Assembly (NCBI GenBank): GCA_030581615.1
Contig: JAKTTT010000013.1
Location: forward strand, 62,001-126,000
DNA from: Alloascoidea africana
Lineage: Eukaryota > Ascomycota > Alloascoideomycetes > Alloascoideales > Alloascoideaceae
Direction: 5' to 3'
DNA: 64,000 nucleotides
The notes under the pieces are model-generated. The model saw only the letters and a list, made by a program, of their open reading frames with translations, did not search any database and was not told the DNA's origin. This document shows positions 21,065 to 30,475 of the stretch, piece by piece (position 1 is the stretch's first letter; every line of letters starts with the position of its first letter). The position numbers and the translations under genes are program-made.

Positions 21065-24000
21065 CTAATAATGGAAAAAATCATCATCTCTGTCAATATA
21101 CATCATATCGTTCCATCCGGGTAAAATATAACTCATATCAACGTCTACAAAATCAATAGGTTGGCCCAAAGATGATGAAGCGGCTCTTTCCTCTCCATTA
21201 CCAGCATTTGTTCCCGGTTCGGTGGAAGAAGTAGTTGGCAGATGCATTGGACTATGACCATAAATAGATGGGGACGATGTTGTCAAACTATTACTCCCAA
21301 ACCCCATTGTTGGCACTGTTGAAGCTGATGACGCTGGTGGCAGTATTGAAGGCAGAAAATTGTTCCCTTTATTAATAATGTTGTTGGAGATACCTGGACT
21401 TGGAATCTGTTCTGAACGTAAATTTGGCTGATGTTGACTGGTTTTCGTTTGGGGCAATCCAAAGGTTGGAAGTGAATTGTTCATATCCATATTTGGGACA
21501 GGATTATTCAGCTTATTCAACTGATAAGGCAGTGGAGAAGGGGTTTTTATAAGAGGTAAAGAAGAGTTCGTAAGACTTAGTGATCTTAGAGGTGAAAAGG
21601 GGAATCCTGGACTGGCTGGGTTACTTAAACGCCCACCAGTCCCGGTTGTAGCGTTGTTTCCGGAAGCACCACCGGGAACACCCAGTAACGATGACACAGT
21701 GTTGGGAGTAGATAATGACATAGAAGACTCGGGATGGATATTGAACATCCTTTGTGGTTGGGGTTGTGAAGATTGAGAAAGAAGCCTGAAATTTGAATTA
21801 TTTGGGCTTGGAGCATTAACATTGTTGTGCTGTAACAGATCAATCTTTTCTCTCTTTATCTTTATTATTTCTTCATCTGCATCATGAATCTCACCAGATC
21901 CATAATTTTGTAGTGCCAGCTTAAACTCTTTACCTGGAGCAACAGCTCCACCTGATCCGTAATTATGACTTCCTGCCTCTGTCCCCGAACTGCTCATTTC
22001 GTCATTGCTAGCTTTATCAGTATCACTCTTGTTCGTGGTGCTAGTTGACAAGTTTTGATTATTGCAATGGGAGTTTCCACCATTTGTTACTATTAGAGGC
22101 ATGATTTTGTTACTTCTTCTCGTCAAGTTCACCCATGATCTCGCAAGACTCCAAACATCGCCCCATTTTGTCAACAAGTCCAGGTTTTGGGTTGCAAGTT
22201 CTCTCGTATCTGACTGTATTTTTTCTATTAAATGCTTCTGATCCGCCAAGGACAGCTTCTCGCTATACCTTTGGAACTCTTTAAATAACTCAGGTTGTTG
22301 TAAATGCGAATAACTAGATAAGTGCTGATGGTGCGCTTGCGGTGATTTTGGCAGCAAGTGCTTTTCAATGATGCTCGAAGGAAAAAAACTGAAAAAAAGA
22401 TTTACTCCTGCTGCTGTAAATAGCTCGTAACCAGTGAGCGGGGCAATAACCATTGTTTCGATGGACATTAATGAGCTAATGATATCCGAAAGTTTCTTTG
22501 ATGACTGTAAAAGATAGGCAGTCGCACGTCCCCACCAGTATGGATCAAAATTCTGATTTGATGATAAATAGTTGTAATAATCTGGATTTAAAAAAAAATA
22601 CTCTCTGTTAAGAAAGATACGGCATTGTAGAATCAAACACCGAAGATATCCATAAGATCCCAAGAGTGCCATTCCATTTGATTGTCTCGAGCCTGGCGAA
22701 GAACCTGAACCTGAACCTGGAGTGGTAGCACTTAGCATTACTCCTGGACTAGTGGCCCCTTCAAACTGTTTTTGGTTTTTCTTTAGCTCGTACTCTTGCC
22801 TAAACTCTTCAAGAGCTTCTGGATCTACTCTGAACCTATTGTCGATTATTGAAAACTCGATATCGTCGAGCTGCTTTGAAAGAATATAATACTGTGATTT
22901 AATGTCCCAAGGTGGGTACAATTCTTTCTTGCCGCCAACTTCCCCAACCCATTTCGCGATTTTGGCCCACACTTCGAAAGTCAATAATATGTATCCGTGA
23001 CAAGATATTTTTAAAATTTTGGCAGTTTCTTTTTTCGTTAGGGCTTCACACGCTTCGTTAAACGTCAGAGTGTCACAGTGATTTCCGTTCAAAAAGTCAA
23101 CCTCAGATGAAGGTAATACAAGTTTGATGTCTTCAATTCTGGTTGCTGGTGATCTATCTTTGCCACTTGAGATGCATCTATCCATCATATAAACCGACCA
23201 TATCGTTCTTCTTTTTGCTTCTGCTAGTATCTGTTCATGTTCAACTGATGACACGCCAGTGGATGAACTAATTGTAGATTGCAAAGGGGACTGAGCATCT
23301 CGCAGATTAGTGTCCTCATCTTTATTATGATCTCCCTGATGGGACAAGTCCAGTTCTCGGTACCGATAGCAGGCGCTACTTGGAGATCCCAGACCCAGAA
23401 CGCTGGCCATACGAGACGCTATTCCAATATACATGTAGCTCCTAGGTACATTTGCTTCTCCCCACTCATGCGAGGTTAACATAATTAGTGCCTGTACGCG
23501 CTGAATCGTAGGTCTATCAAACTCCTTCATAAACCGATATCGCGCATGCCACCCAAAGTAGTTGGAAGCGCCGCTACTAAGAGAAGAGTTGGGAACTTCT
23601 ACACGGCCACTGTCTGTGTTGTTTTGAGAAGGAGATGAAAGAAGGTCGTTTTCAGTCCCAGAATTTGTGGAGGATGACATCAAGGTTGAAGGAGATATAG
23701 AAGCGGAGAGGTCTGGGACGAACTCGTTTGGATTATTACCCTCGCTGAAATGGCCATATCTTTGAACCAGCACTGGGTGAAATCTGGCACATAGGGCCAA
23801 TATCCCAAGTAATATTAGTGGATCTGGCCAGTTCAAAATAGACACACCTTCATCCGAGTCATAGTCATTGACAAGTAAAGTCATGTAATCGTCAAAATAT
23901 GTCTCAGGGTTGAATTTTTTTGAATTTAAAAACCTAAAAAAGTAGCCTTTATGGATAAATGGAAACGTGCCCTGGTATTGATTCTGAAAGAATATCTGTG

Positions 24001-24376
24001 CTATTTCAAACATTATCTTCTTTTCTGGAAGAACACATTCTGGTATAAACATGCCGTAGTCCTTTGCCATCTTCTTGATCTTTTTAACTTCGGTATCTGT
24101 CAATTTAACATCGCTTTTTATAACTCCATTTACGATAAAGTTTTCATGACCATTTGAGATCGAAGGGCTTGTTATTTTCCTTTTCCGTCGCTGCTTTGTT
24201 ATCTTTTTGTCCGTTTTATTGTTGAGTTTCTTCACTTGTGATGGTTTCCGAGTGTAGTCGCATAGTAGCCCCAGCTTTATACATCGTTCGCATGGTTCCG
24301 GATTAGCCAGATTTGAATTGTTGATACACCTCAACTTGCTATTGCGACATGTGTTGCACGCCAGAGAAGTCCTCAT
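21065..24376 (-). CDS. Zn(II)2Cys6 transcription factor
   Basis: 1,103 residues from the ATG at 24376; upstream the frame is open but holds no ATG. The zinc cluster sits at the extreme N-terminus: C7-x2-C10-x6-C17-x11-C29-x2-C32-x6-C39. It is followed by a basic Lys-rich linker (KKLNNKTDKKITKQRRKRK). The fungal transcription-factor regulatory domain occupies the middle. Recognisable parts are FPFIHKGYFFRFLNSKKF, RVQALIMLTSHEWGEANV, YMYIGIASRMASVLGL and RRTIWSVYMMDRCISSGKDR, the usual DRxxS signature. The last 350 residues are Asn/Ser/Pro-rich, typical of activation regions, and end in acidic/aromatic DVDMSYILPGWNDMMYIDRD. It binds DNA in the nucleus; target genes cannot be read from the sequence. 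It shares a 252-bp divergent promoter with the haspin-like kinase gene. Confidence 0.88.
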   Translation of the reverse strand: MRTSLACNTCRNSKLRCINNSNLANPEPCERCIKLGLLCDYTRKPSQVKKLNNKTDKKITKQRRKRKITSPSISNGHENFIVNGVIKSDVKLTDTEVKKIKKMAKDYGMFIPECVLPEKKIMFEIAQIFFQNQYQGTFPFIHKGYFFRFLNSKKFNPETYFDDYMTLLVNDYDSDEGVSILNWPDPLILLGILALCARFHPVLVQRYGHFSEGNNPNEFVPDLSASISPSTLMSSSTNSGTENDLLSSPSQNNTDSGRVEVPNSSLSSGASNYFGWHARYRFMKEFDRPTIQRVQALIMLTSHEWGEANVPRSYMYIGIASRMASVLGLGSPSSACYRYRELDLSHQGDHNKDEDTNLRDAQSPLQSTISSSTGVSSVEHEQILAEAKRRTIWSVYMMDRCISSGKDRSPATRIEDIKLVLPSSEVDFLNGNHCDTLTFNEACEALTKKETAKILKISCHGYILLTFEVWAKIAKWVGEVGGKKELYPPWDIKSQYYILSKQLDDIEFSIIDNRFRVDPEALEEFRQEYELKKNQKQFEGATSPGVMLSATTPGSGSGSSPGSRQSNGMALLGSYGYLRCLILQCRIFLNREYFFLNPDYYNYLSSNQNFDPYWWGRATAYLLQSSKKLSDIISSLMSIETMVIAPLTGYELFTAAGVNLFFSFFPSSIIEKHLLPKSPQAHHQHLSSYSHLQQPELFKEFQRYSEKLSLADQKHLIEKIQSDTRELATQNLDLLTKWGDVWSLARSWVNLTRRSNKIMPLIVTNGGNSHCNNQNLSTSTTNKSDTDKASNDEMSSSGTEAGSHNYGSGGAVAPGKEFKLALQNYGSGEIHDADEEIIKIKREKIDLLQHNNVNAPSPNNSNFRLLSQSSQPQPQRMFNIHPESSMSLSTPNTVSSLLGVPGGASGNNATTGTGGRLSNPASPGFPFSPLRSLSLTNSSLPLIKTPSPLPYQLNKLNNPVPNMDMNNSLPTFGLPQTKTSQHQPNLRSEQIPSPGISNNIINKGNNFLPSILPPASSASTVPTMGFGSNSLTTSSPSIYGHSPMHLPTTSSTEPGTNAGNGEERAASSSLGQPIDFVDVDMSYILPGWNDMMYIDRDDDFFHY

Positions 24377-24476
24377 ATTTGCCGAAAGAGACTGCCAGGC
24401 TAGGCTGGTATTTCTGAGGCTATAATCGTCCTGAGGGATCGACTCGGGACGGGCAAGGGAATCATGGAGAGTGGGG

Positions 24477-24484
24477 CCGGGTAA
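24477..24484. promoter_or_regulatory. Reb1-like site (CCGGGTAA)
   Basis: Lies in the 252-bp divergent promoter between the Zn2Cys6 gene (ATG 24376) and the haspin-like gene (ATG 24629). Confidence 0.55.
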
Positions 24485-24628
24485 CACAGGTCCCCTTCTG
24501 GATGCGCGACGCGAATCCGTTTTGGGGGCCGTGCATGAGAAAGCAGTAGGCTTTTTTCCACTTTTTGGCCAGTCTTGCACTCCTTCCTCGAAGCCCTTCT
24601 TTCTTCTGTGTGCACGCTGGACTTTAGT

Positions 24629-27600
24629 ATGCTGTCCTGGAGGACGAAGAAAAGAGAAAGCATTCTAGGCAGTGCTGACACGGATGCTCTTCACAGGTTC
24701 CACAGATACAATGAGCCATCTTTGCCAACAGTGACTGTGCCAACAGCAGCGCGGTCACCAGTCGTTGGCACAAACACTCCAATTGTGACGCCTAGGGCGA
24801 ATATCTCGAGCAGTCGACCAGTATCAAATATCAGTGTTGGGAGCTCAATTTCAGCCAATTCTACGGTTTCTGCTTCTTCAGGGTCGGTACAGACTGTTGT
24901 TCAGAGAGCCATATCTTCTGTGCCCAGCTCAGGCTCGCCTGGTACTATCAGCCTTGGGATGAGTGCAGACACAAATAGGTCCAGTACCGCTTCTTCATTA
25001 ACAAGAAGTCATGGTCTCCCCTCTAATCTACATGATTTGCTTCAATCTTCCGACACTGCCGACGATTCTTATGACCAGTTTTCTATAGCTATTGAAGAAG
25101 ACAGCGATTTGGAAATGAATTCCGTATCAGACCATTCGTTCGACGGCAGGCTTCTCAACAGCCACGACGGTGCATGTGAAGCTGAGTACGAGAATGAGCA
25201 GTGCCAATCAAGCAGACGGTATGAGCGAGCGCAGGTTGTTCATTCAGTCTATTACCACACGCCTGCCTCGAAAATCAACGTTGTAAACGGTGAAGTTGCT
25301 TCAAGTGCAAGTTTAGCCACACAAAGTTCTACATACAGCCCCAATACGGATCGAACAAGCTTGGTGCTTAGAATAATCGACCAAAACAGCTTGGACCAGT
25401 CAAAGAACGGTAAAACCAATGGAAAGTGCCCCTCTGGTGGGAGCGGGGGTTCACCTTCTGGCTCTAATGTCAGGACCAATTCTCAAGCTGACTTGACTGA
25501 GGAGAATAAAGAAAATATTACCGGGCAGAGATCCCTTCCGAATAAAATAGAATCGGAACAACCAAATTTTAAAAGAGCAAACACTGCTCATGCAATCTCG
25601 TCCAGTATGAGTAGAACCGATGGCAAACCGTTTTCTAAGATGCACAAGTTTCGCTCCTCAATTTCTTTCTCATCCAACGGTTCTGGTATCTTTTCATTCA
25701 AGGGCAAGCAAAAGCATAATACTAATCCAGACCGAAATATGTCGTACAATAATTATAATGTTGTGAGCAGCCAACAGAACCGCTTTTCAAAGCCTTCGGT
25801 ACCAAATGCAAGAAAGTCTGTTTTAGTCCTCTCGCCCTCCGCTTCCTCAGCATCCAATTTTTCAACAAAAACTTCAACCTCATCTTTAGCAACGAACTTT
25901 TCCTCTTCTTCTTCAAGCATATCTTCGCATTTTGGAATCAGTAGACATGACAGATCTATATCGACTTCAAGTTCAATTAGCAGCTGCATTGATAAAGGCC
26001 AGATTTCTTTACCCGTTCCAGGCTCAGCATCACACGAAAAGTTACGAAACAAGTTGAAAGTTTCATCGGTCATCAGTTTAGAGAATTTTGGAGATAATGC
26101 TGAGCCTTATAGAAGCGAAAATGTTACGCCTGTGACGCCTACAAGTGCCAACAGCAATGATGGGTTTTTCGTCCAGAGTTTGAAAGAGTACGAAGAAGCG
26201 CAGCTGAGAAAGCTTCTTCAGCTCTGCGACTCGCAAAGCACCCTTGATTTTTGCGAATTTCTACGATCAAGAGAGGCAAATAAGCAGAAATGCTCTATAG
26301 TTAAGAAGCTAGGAGATGGGCCCTATTGCGAACTTTTTTTAGAAACGGCATCTGCACATTCGGAGAATACCTATAGCTTGGACTCCGCAAGAGTACTGAA
26401 GATTATCCCTTTTGGAAAAGATGAGCTTCAACAGATGCAGGTCATTGAGATCATTAAGTATCTACAAATATCGAGATGCATGTCTCACACCCCTGGATTT
26501 TGTGGAGTTGTGGAAGCCCAGGTGGCCAAAGGAGAATACGCTCCGGAGCTACTTAATCTATGGGATCGGTATTTTGCTGAAAACCGTCATTCTGAGATTG
26601 CTTTATCCTCACAGGAGACAGGCAGTTCTTTCAACGAGCAAAAGTATAGACCGGACTTTTACAAATCCGACCAGCTTTATCTTGTGTTAATAATGGATTA
26701 CAAGGGCACGGATTTGGAACGGTTTAAAGTTCCAAGTTGGAGAATTGCCAAAGAGATATTTTGGGAAACTGTCCGTGTGCTAGCAAAAGGCGAGGAAGAG
26801 CATGAATTTGAACATCGAGATGCACATTTGGGGAATATTCTTATTGCTCCTAAAAACGAAGGAAAGGGAAAGGTTGATATCAGTTTAATTGATTGTGCCC
26901 TGTCACGGTGCAAACTCCCCAACTATTCTGGTACTGTTTTATTCACTGGTCTTGATCATCCTGGATTTTTCAAGGGCAAAGCTGACTACAGATTTGAGAT
27001 TTATAAAATGATGCGGTTTATGATTAATTCAGCAGCTGGTCCTAATATGAAAAATTATTCAGAAGGTAGCTCAGGTTTATCTCCAACAGTTACCAACCGT
27101 CCGCAAAGAGCAAAGCATTTCAAATCAGGATGGCAGGAGTTTAACCCCAAGACGAATCTTCTTTGGATACACTATCTTCTTTATAAACTCATTAATGAAA
27201 AAGGATTGACTAAGGTGGAGCGAGCTGGCACTGAAGCATCACATAAACCTTCGTTATCCACCCTACAACGAAGTGGAGGAGCAAGACATGTTGCTAGGAA
27301 AAGCGTTGAAAACCTAAGTCGGTTTTTCGGGAGCACCAAAGACATGCAGCAACCTCATAACAGTGTGGTAGGCTTGTCATATCATTTCAATAGCGCCAGC
27401 GATCAAGATCAGCTCGAATTCAAAGCAATGAACGAACTACTGGATCTATTCAAGAAGCTCGAACCTTCAAAAGTGATGGCACAATTTACGGCCCACAGAC
27501 AGAGACCAAGCCTTAGAGCTCAACATTCGTCAAATTCTTTTAGTCTTGGTAAGGCCAGACATGGACATAGTTCATCTATTGCAGCGCCTGCTTTAGACTT

Positions 27601-27889
27601 TAGCAATCCCTCTGTTTCATCAGCTTCTTCAAAACGTTTTGGATTTGCAAGAGGGTCAAAGTCTGGTCATAACATTTCCCATATTGGAGCACCAAAGGTT
27701 TCCCATAGAATGTCAATGTTTTCTCTAATGAGCTCTACTGTGTCTGATGAATCTGGGTTAGCGACAACCCATAGCAATACGTCACTCTCAGGAGATAGAA
27801 TAAGCTTCGAGAGATCTGACCGATCAACTCATATTCAGAGTGCAATGGACTTGTTAAGATGGGGAAAATATAACAATCTGATTGACTAG
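24629..27889 (+). CDS. haspin-like protein kinase (ALK1/ALK2 type)
   Basis: 1,086 residues from the first ATG at 24629. The N-terminal half is Ser-rich and disordered; it contains a KEN box at residues 294-296 (EENKENI), as expected for kinases degraded by the anaphase-promoting complex. The C-terminal kinase domain (from about residue 540) has haspin features. These are IVKKLGDGPYCELFLE, RVLKIIPFG, LVLIMDYKGTDLERFKV, the catalytic loop HRDAHLGNILI (D731) and SLIDCALSRC, in which D755 replaces the DFG aspartate context (haspins typically have IDYTLSR). WQEFNPKTNLLWIHYLLYKL follows. A Ser-rich loop is inserted after this, then the final helix MNELLDLFKKLEP. Haspins phosphorylate histone H3 Thr3 and guide centromeric Aurora B; yeast Alk1/Alk2 act in mitosis. 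Activity is plausible but not assured given IDCALS. Confidence 0.85.
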   Translation: MLSWRTKKRESILGSADTDALHRFHRYNEPSLPTVTVPTAARSPVVGTNTPIVTPRANISSSRPVSNISVGSSISANSTVSASSGSVQTVVQRAISSVPSSGSPGTISLGMSADTNRSSTASSLTRSHGLPSNLHDLLQSSDTADDSYDQFSIAIEEDSDLEMNSVSDHSFDGRLLNSHDGACEAEYENEQCQSSRRYERAQVVHSVYYHTPASKINVVNGEVASSASLATQSSTYSPNTDRTSLVLRIIDQNSLDQSKNGKTNGKCPSGGSGGSPSGSNVRTNSQADLTEENKENITGQRSLPNKIESEQPNFKRANTAHAISSSMSRTDGKPFSKMHKFRSSISFSSNGSGIFSFKGKQKHNTNPDRNMSYNNYNVVSSQQNRFSKPSVPNARKSVLVLSPSASSASNFSTKTSTSSLATNFSSSSSSISSHFGISRHDRSISTSSSISSCIDKGQISLPVPGSASHEKLRNKLKVSSVISLENFGDNAEPYRSENVTPVTPTSANSNDGFFVQSLKEYEEAQLRKLLQLCDSQSTLDFCEFLRSREANKQKCSIVKKLGDGPYCELFLETASAHSENTYSLDSARVLKIIPFGKDELQQMQVIEIIKYLQISRCMSHTPGFCGVVEAQVAKGEYAPELLNLWDRYFAENRHSEIALSSQETGSSFNEQKYRPDFYKSDQLYLVLIMDYKGTDLERFKVPSWRIAKEIFWETVRVLAKGEEEHEFEHRDAHLGNILIAPKNEGKGKVDISLIDCALSRCKLPNYSGTVLFTGLDHPGFFKGKADYRFEIYKMMRFMINSAAGPNMKNYSEGSSGLSPTVTNRPQRAKHFKSGWQEFNPKTNLLWIHYLLYKLINEKGLTKVERAGTEASHKPSLSTLQRSGGARHVARKSVENLSRFFGSTKDMQQPHNSVVGLSYHFNSASDQDQLEFKAMNELLDLFKKLEPSKVMAQFTAHRQRPSLRAQHSSNSFSLGKARHGHSSSIAAPALDFSNPSVSSASSKRFGFARGSKSGHNISHIGAPKVSHRMSMFSLMSSTVSDESGLATTHSNTSLSGDRISFERSDRSTHIQSAMDLLRWGKYNNLID

Positions 27890-28753
27890 TTCTGTCAGAG
27901 CTATTCTTAGACTATTTACCTTTTGGATATTTTTTTGTTTTGTTTGCTTTACCATTATCCAGATACATTTAATGTTGTTATGCCCTTTCTTTTTGAGCTT
28001 TGCTCCTCTTCATTCATTCAACCTAATTCATTGCTGGCTTTAGATTTCAATTAACAGATTCTCTTGTACGTAGAACTTGTATGGAGTAATAACATAGAAT
28101 AAGTAAGTTCTCCTGTAGATGAAGCATGGGTTTAAAAAAAATCTTCTTAAATGGTACCAACTGATAAGGTCACAGCATTAACTTTGTTCCAATTCATTAT
28201 TGATGATGGTTAGTCCGAGGGTGGTTTGATGATTTGTAGTTTGGATCTGAATCGTCTCATTTACTATTGAAACAACTGAAAACTGTTGGACCACCTGGCT
28301 AAGTATCTGTATTAAATAGAATAAAGACTATGCTCCATTGTGTTTTGAACTTCAATCTGCAGTTTCACAGAATTGTACCTCCATGGAACATGCTACAGAG
28401 AGATGAGCTTCATGGCCTGTTGTTCTTCTGGTTTGGGCATGAAACACATTTACATCATGCTTTTCCATGCTAGGAGAAGCACAATAGCAGTGAATCTAAA
28501 ATAATATCCAGAACCAATAATAAAGACATTCCATACTCACAAGATTTCCTTCGCGAAGAAAAATGAAGAAACCGTGAGATGAAACCAAATATGCAAGGCG
28601 AGGAAGCACCCTTCTTGGCAACCAGATCTCAGGAACGATATGATGAAGATATAAAAGTCTGAAAGCGGCCCTTTAGTCATGGAAGTGTCTAAAGAATAAG
28701 AGTACTATCCATTCGTTTCAATTCTTTTCTAGAAGACTAAAAACAGATATACA
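27890..28753. other. intergenic region and promoter of expansin-like gene
   Basis: 864 bp without an ORF of note. A T-rich stretch follows the haspin stop codon. A TATA box lies at 28650-28657. Confidence 0.6.
28650..28657 (+). promoter_or_regulatory. TATA box (TATAAAAG)
   Basis: Consensus TATA element 97 bp upstream of the expansin-like ATG, suggesting a regulated rather than housekeeping promoter. Confidence 0.5.
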
Positions 28754-29863
28754 ATGCTTTTAGGAGTTCTTGGTCTCGTGGCAATCGTCTCAGCCGATAA
28801 CTGTGCCAATCTTTACTATCAATGTGGAGGCAGCTACTGGAGTGGAGCTACTTGCTGTGCTACAGGAACTTGCCGCTCTCAGAACCCTTACTACCATCAA
28901 TGTGTTGCTTCAGGCTCTGATGATAATGCGTACAATGGAGGGAATGATAACGAGGTTACTGCTACTGCTGTTGAAACTCCCGCTGCTACCACTGTTGTGA
29001 TTGAAACCACTGAGGTCAATGATGGTAGCGCTGAGCCAACTGCTAACGATGAATCGTCAGATCCCGTTTCTGAAGAATCAGAAGCAGCTGATGATGAAGC
29101 GGGCGATGAAGATACCGGCGATTACGGAACTGAGGTTTACACTCAGGGCAACACCTATGGAACAATGACTAGTAACCAACAGACTGCTCCTCCAGCACAA
29201 GAGACGACTGCGGAAGAGGAGAATCAGGCTGAAACGTCCACAGCTGCTGCAATTACAACAGAAGAGGCACAAGCAACTAGCCCTGCCAGTGCGACTAGCC
29301 TAGCCGCTGGAGGTGATGGAACCTATCCCACGACATATCCTGACCAGGACCAATACGCAAGCTGCGCTGATGTTTATGCCACTTGTGGTGGAACCAATGC
29401 TGCTGCTGGTAATCCAACATGTTGTAAGTTTGGTGCCAGTTGTAGCTCCATCAATGTGGCTTATGAACAGTGTCAACCCACAACAATTGAAAACACTGCA
29501 ACTCAAGATGCTTCTGGACATATTTTCTACAGTGGTCGAGGAACGTTTTACGGAGCCAGTGACGGTAATGCTTGTTTGATGAGAAATGGCTATGGTTCGG
29601 ATTCAATGGTGGTTGCCATTGGAGGAAATACGTTTAACGATGGCCAATATGGAAACGAGGGAAAGAGTACCATCTGTGGGAGGCAACTTAGAGCATGGTA
29701 CGGTGAAAATTACATTGATGTTACAGTTGTTGACAAATGTCCTGAATGTGATCCATACAGCCTTGACTTCAATACCGGGGCTTACGCCAAATTGGCTGAT
29801 GCCAGTACTGGAAACATTGGCATCATCTGGACCTTTATTGATGGTGGTGAGGAGCTGGCGTAA
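28754..29863 (+). CDS. secreted expansin-like protein with two CBM1-type modules
   Basis: 369 residues. A short signal peptide ([14 protein letters not shown]) is followed immediately by a fungal cellulose-binding module CBM1. It has the four cysteines, QCGG, and the aromatic residues of the binding face (YYQCGG...NPYYHQC). A Thr/Glu/Ala-rich linker follows. A second CBM1-like module ([10 protein letters not shown]...NVAYEQC) has lost most surface aromatics. The C-terminal about 110 residues form an expansin-type double-psi beta-barrel: [26 protein letters not shown] and the hallmark [17 protein letters not shown]. The second expansin domain (CBM63-like) is absent, so this resembles loosenin-type single-domain expansins. 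Such proteins loosen cellulose or other cell-wall polysaccharides without hydrolysis. The combination is common in filamentous fungi and unusual in yeasts. No introns or frame damage. Confidence 0.88.
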   Translation: MLLGVLGLVAIVSADNCANLYYQCGGSYWSGATCCATGTCRSQNPYYHQCVASGSDDNAYNGGNDNEVTATAVETPAATTVVIETTEVNDGSAEPTANDESSDPVSEESEAADDEAGDEDTGDYGTEVYTQGNTYGTMTSNQQTAPPAQETTAEEENQAETSTAAAITTEEAQATSPASATSLAAGGDGTYPTTYPDQDQYASCADVYATCGGTNAAAGNPTCCKFGASCSSINVAYEQCQPTTIENTATQDASGHIFYSGRGTFYGASDGNACLMRNGYGSDSMVVAIGGNTFNDGQYGNEGKSTICGRQLRAWYGENYIDVTVVDKCPECDPYSLDFNTGAYAKLADASTGNIGIIWTFIDGGEELA

Positions 29864-30475
29864 TTTCATTCAAGCGTCCAATGTCCACTTAAAGTGAATT
29901 TTTTACATTTAGTTCCCTTTCGATAAACATTAACGTATTGATTTTGTCGTTTTTCATTTTAGTACTTGAAATTTCTGAATTTAAAGCTTATGACTATTAG
30001 ATTATTAAAACAATTCATTAGTAAAATCGTTATAAATGTATTATGTGACCGAAAAGGTTACATCCAATTTACTTTTATTCATTCTATTATTTATTACCCT
30101 CTTAGAGCATGATCATCATGAACAACATATTTTCAACACAAGTAGAACTACTTTAATAGTGTATTCATTCCTTACAATTAAACCTTTTCATCGTCTCAAT
30201 GTTCTCGTTCAACCACATCACAAAGCTAGCAATGTGCTACAATAAATGGCAGAAGGCCCATTCATTCTACACTACCAAGTCCAGATTCTAAGTTGACTAG
30301 TTGCTAGACCATGTCAGATGGGAAGACATTGCACACGCCCCTATACAACTACAATTCCCAATGTTTTCCATTGGTCAAGAAAGGTTACATGGGTTTTGAA
30401 TTAATTACCTATTAGTTTTGTTCTAATGGGTTGAGGTATCAATGATTAGGAATGCTTGTACCGAGCCCAAAATGA
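29864..30475. other. convergent intergenic region
   Basis: 612 bp, AT-rich, between convergent 3' ends. Nothing recognisable. Confidence 0.6.

Noticed and set aside
24376-24580. Upstream extension of the Zn2Cys6 protein
   Set aside because: The open frame reaches only a GTG with no ATG and runs through the promoter shared with the haspin-like gene; zinc clusters usually start near the N-terminus, as with the ATG at 24376.
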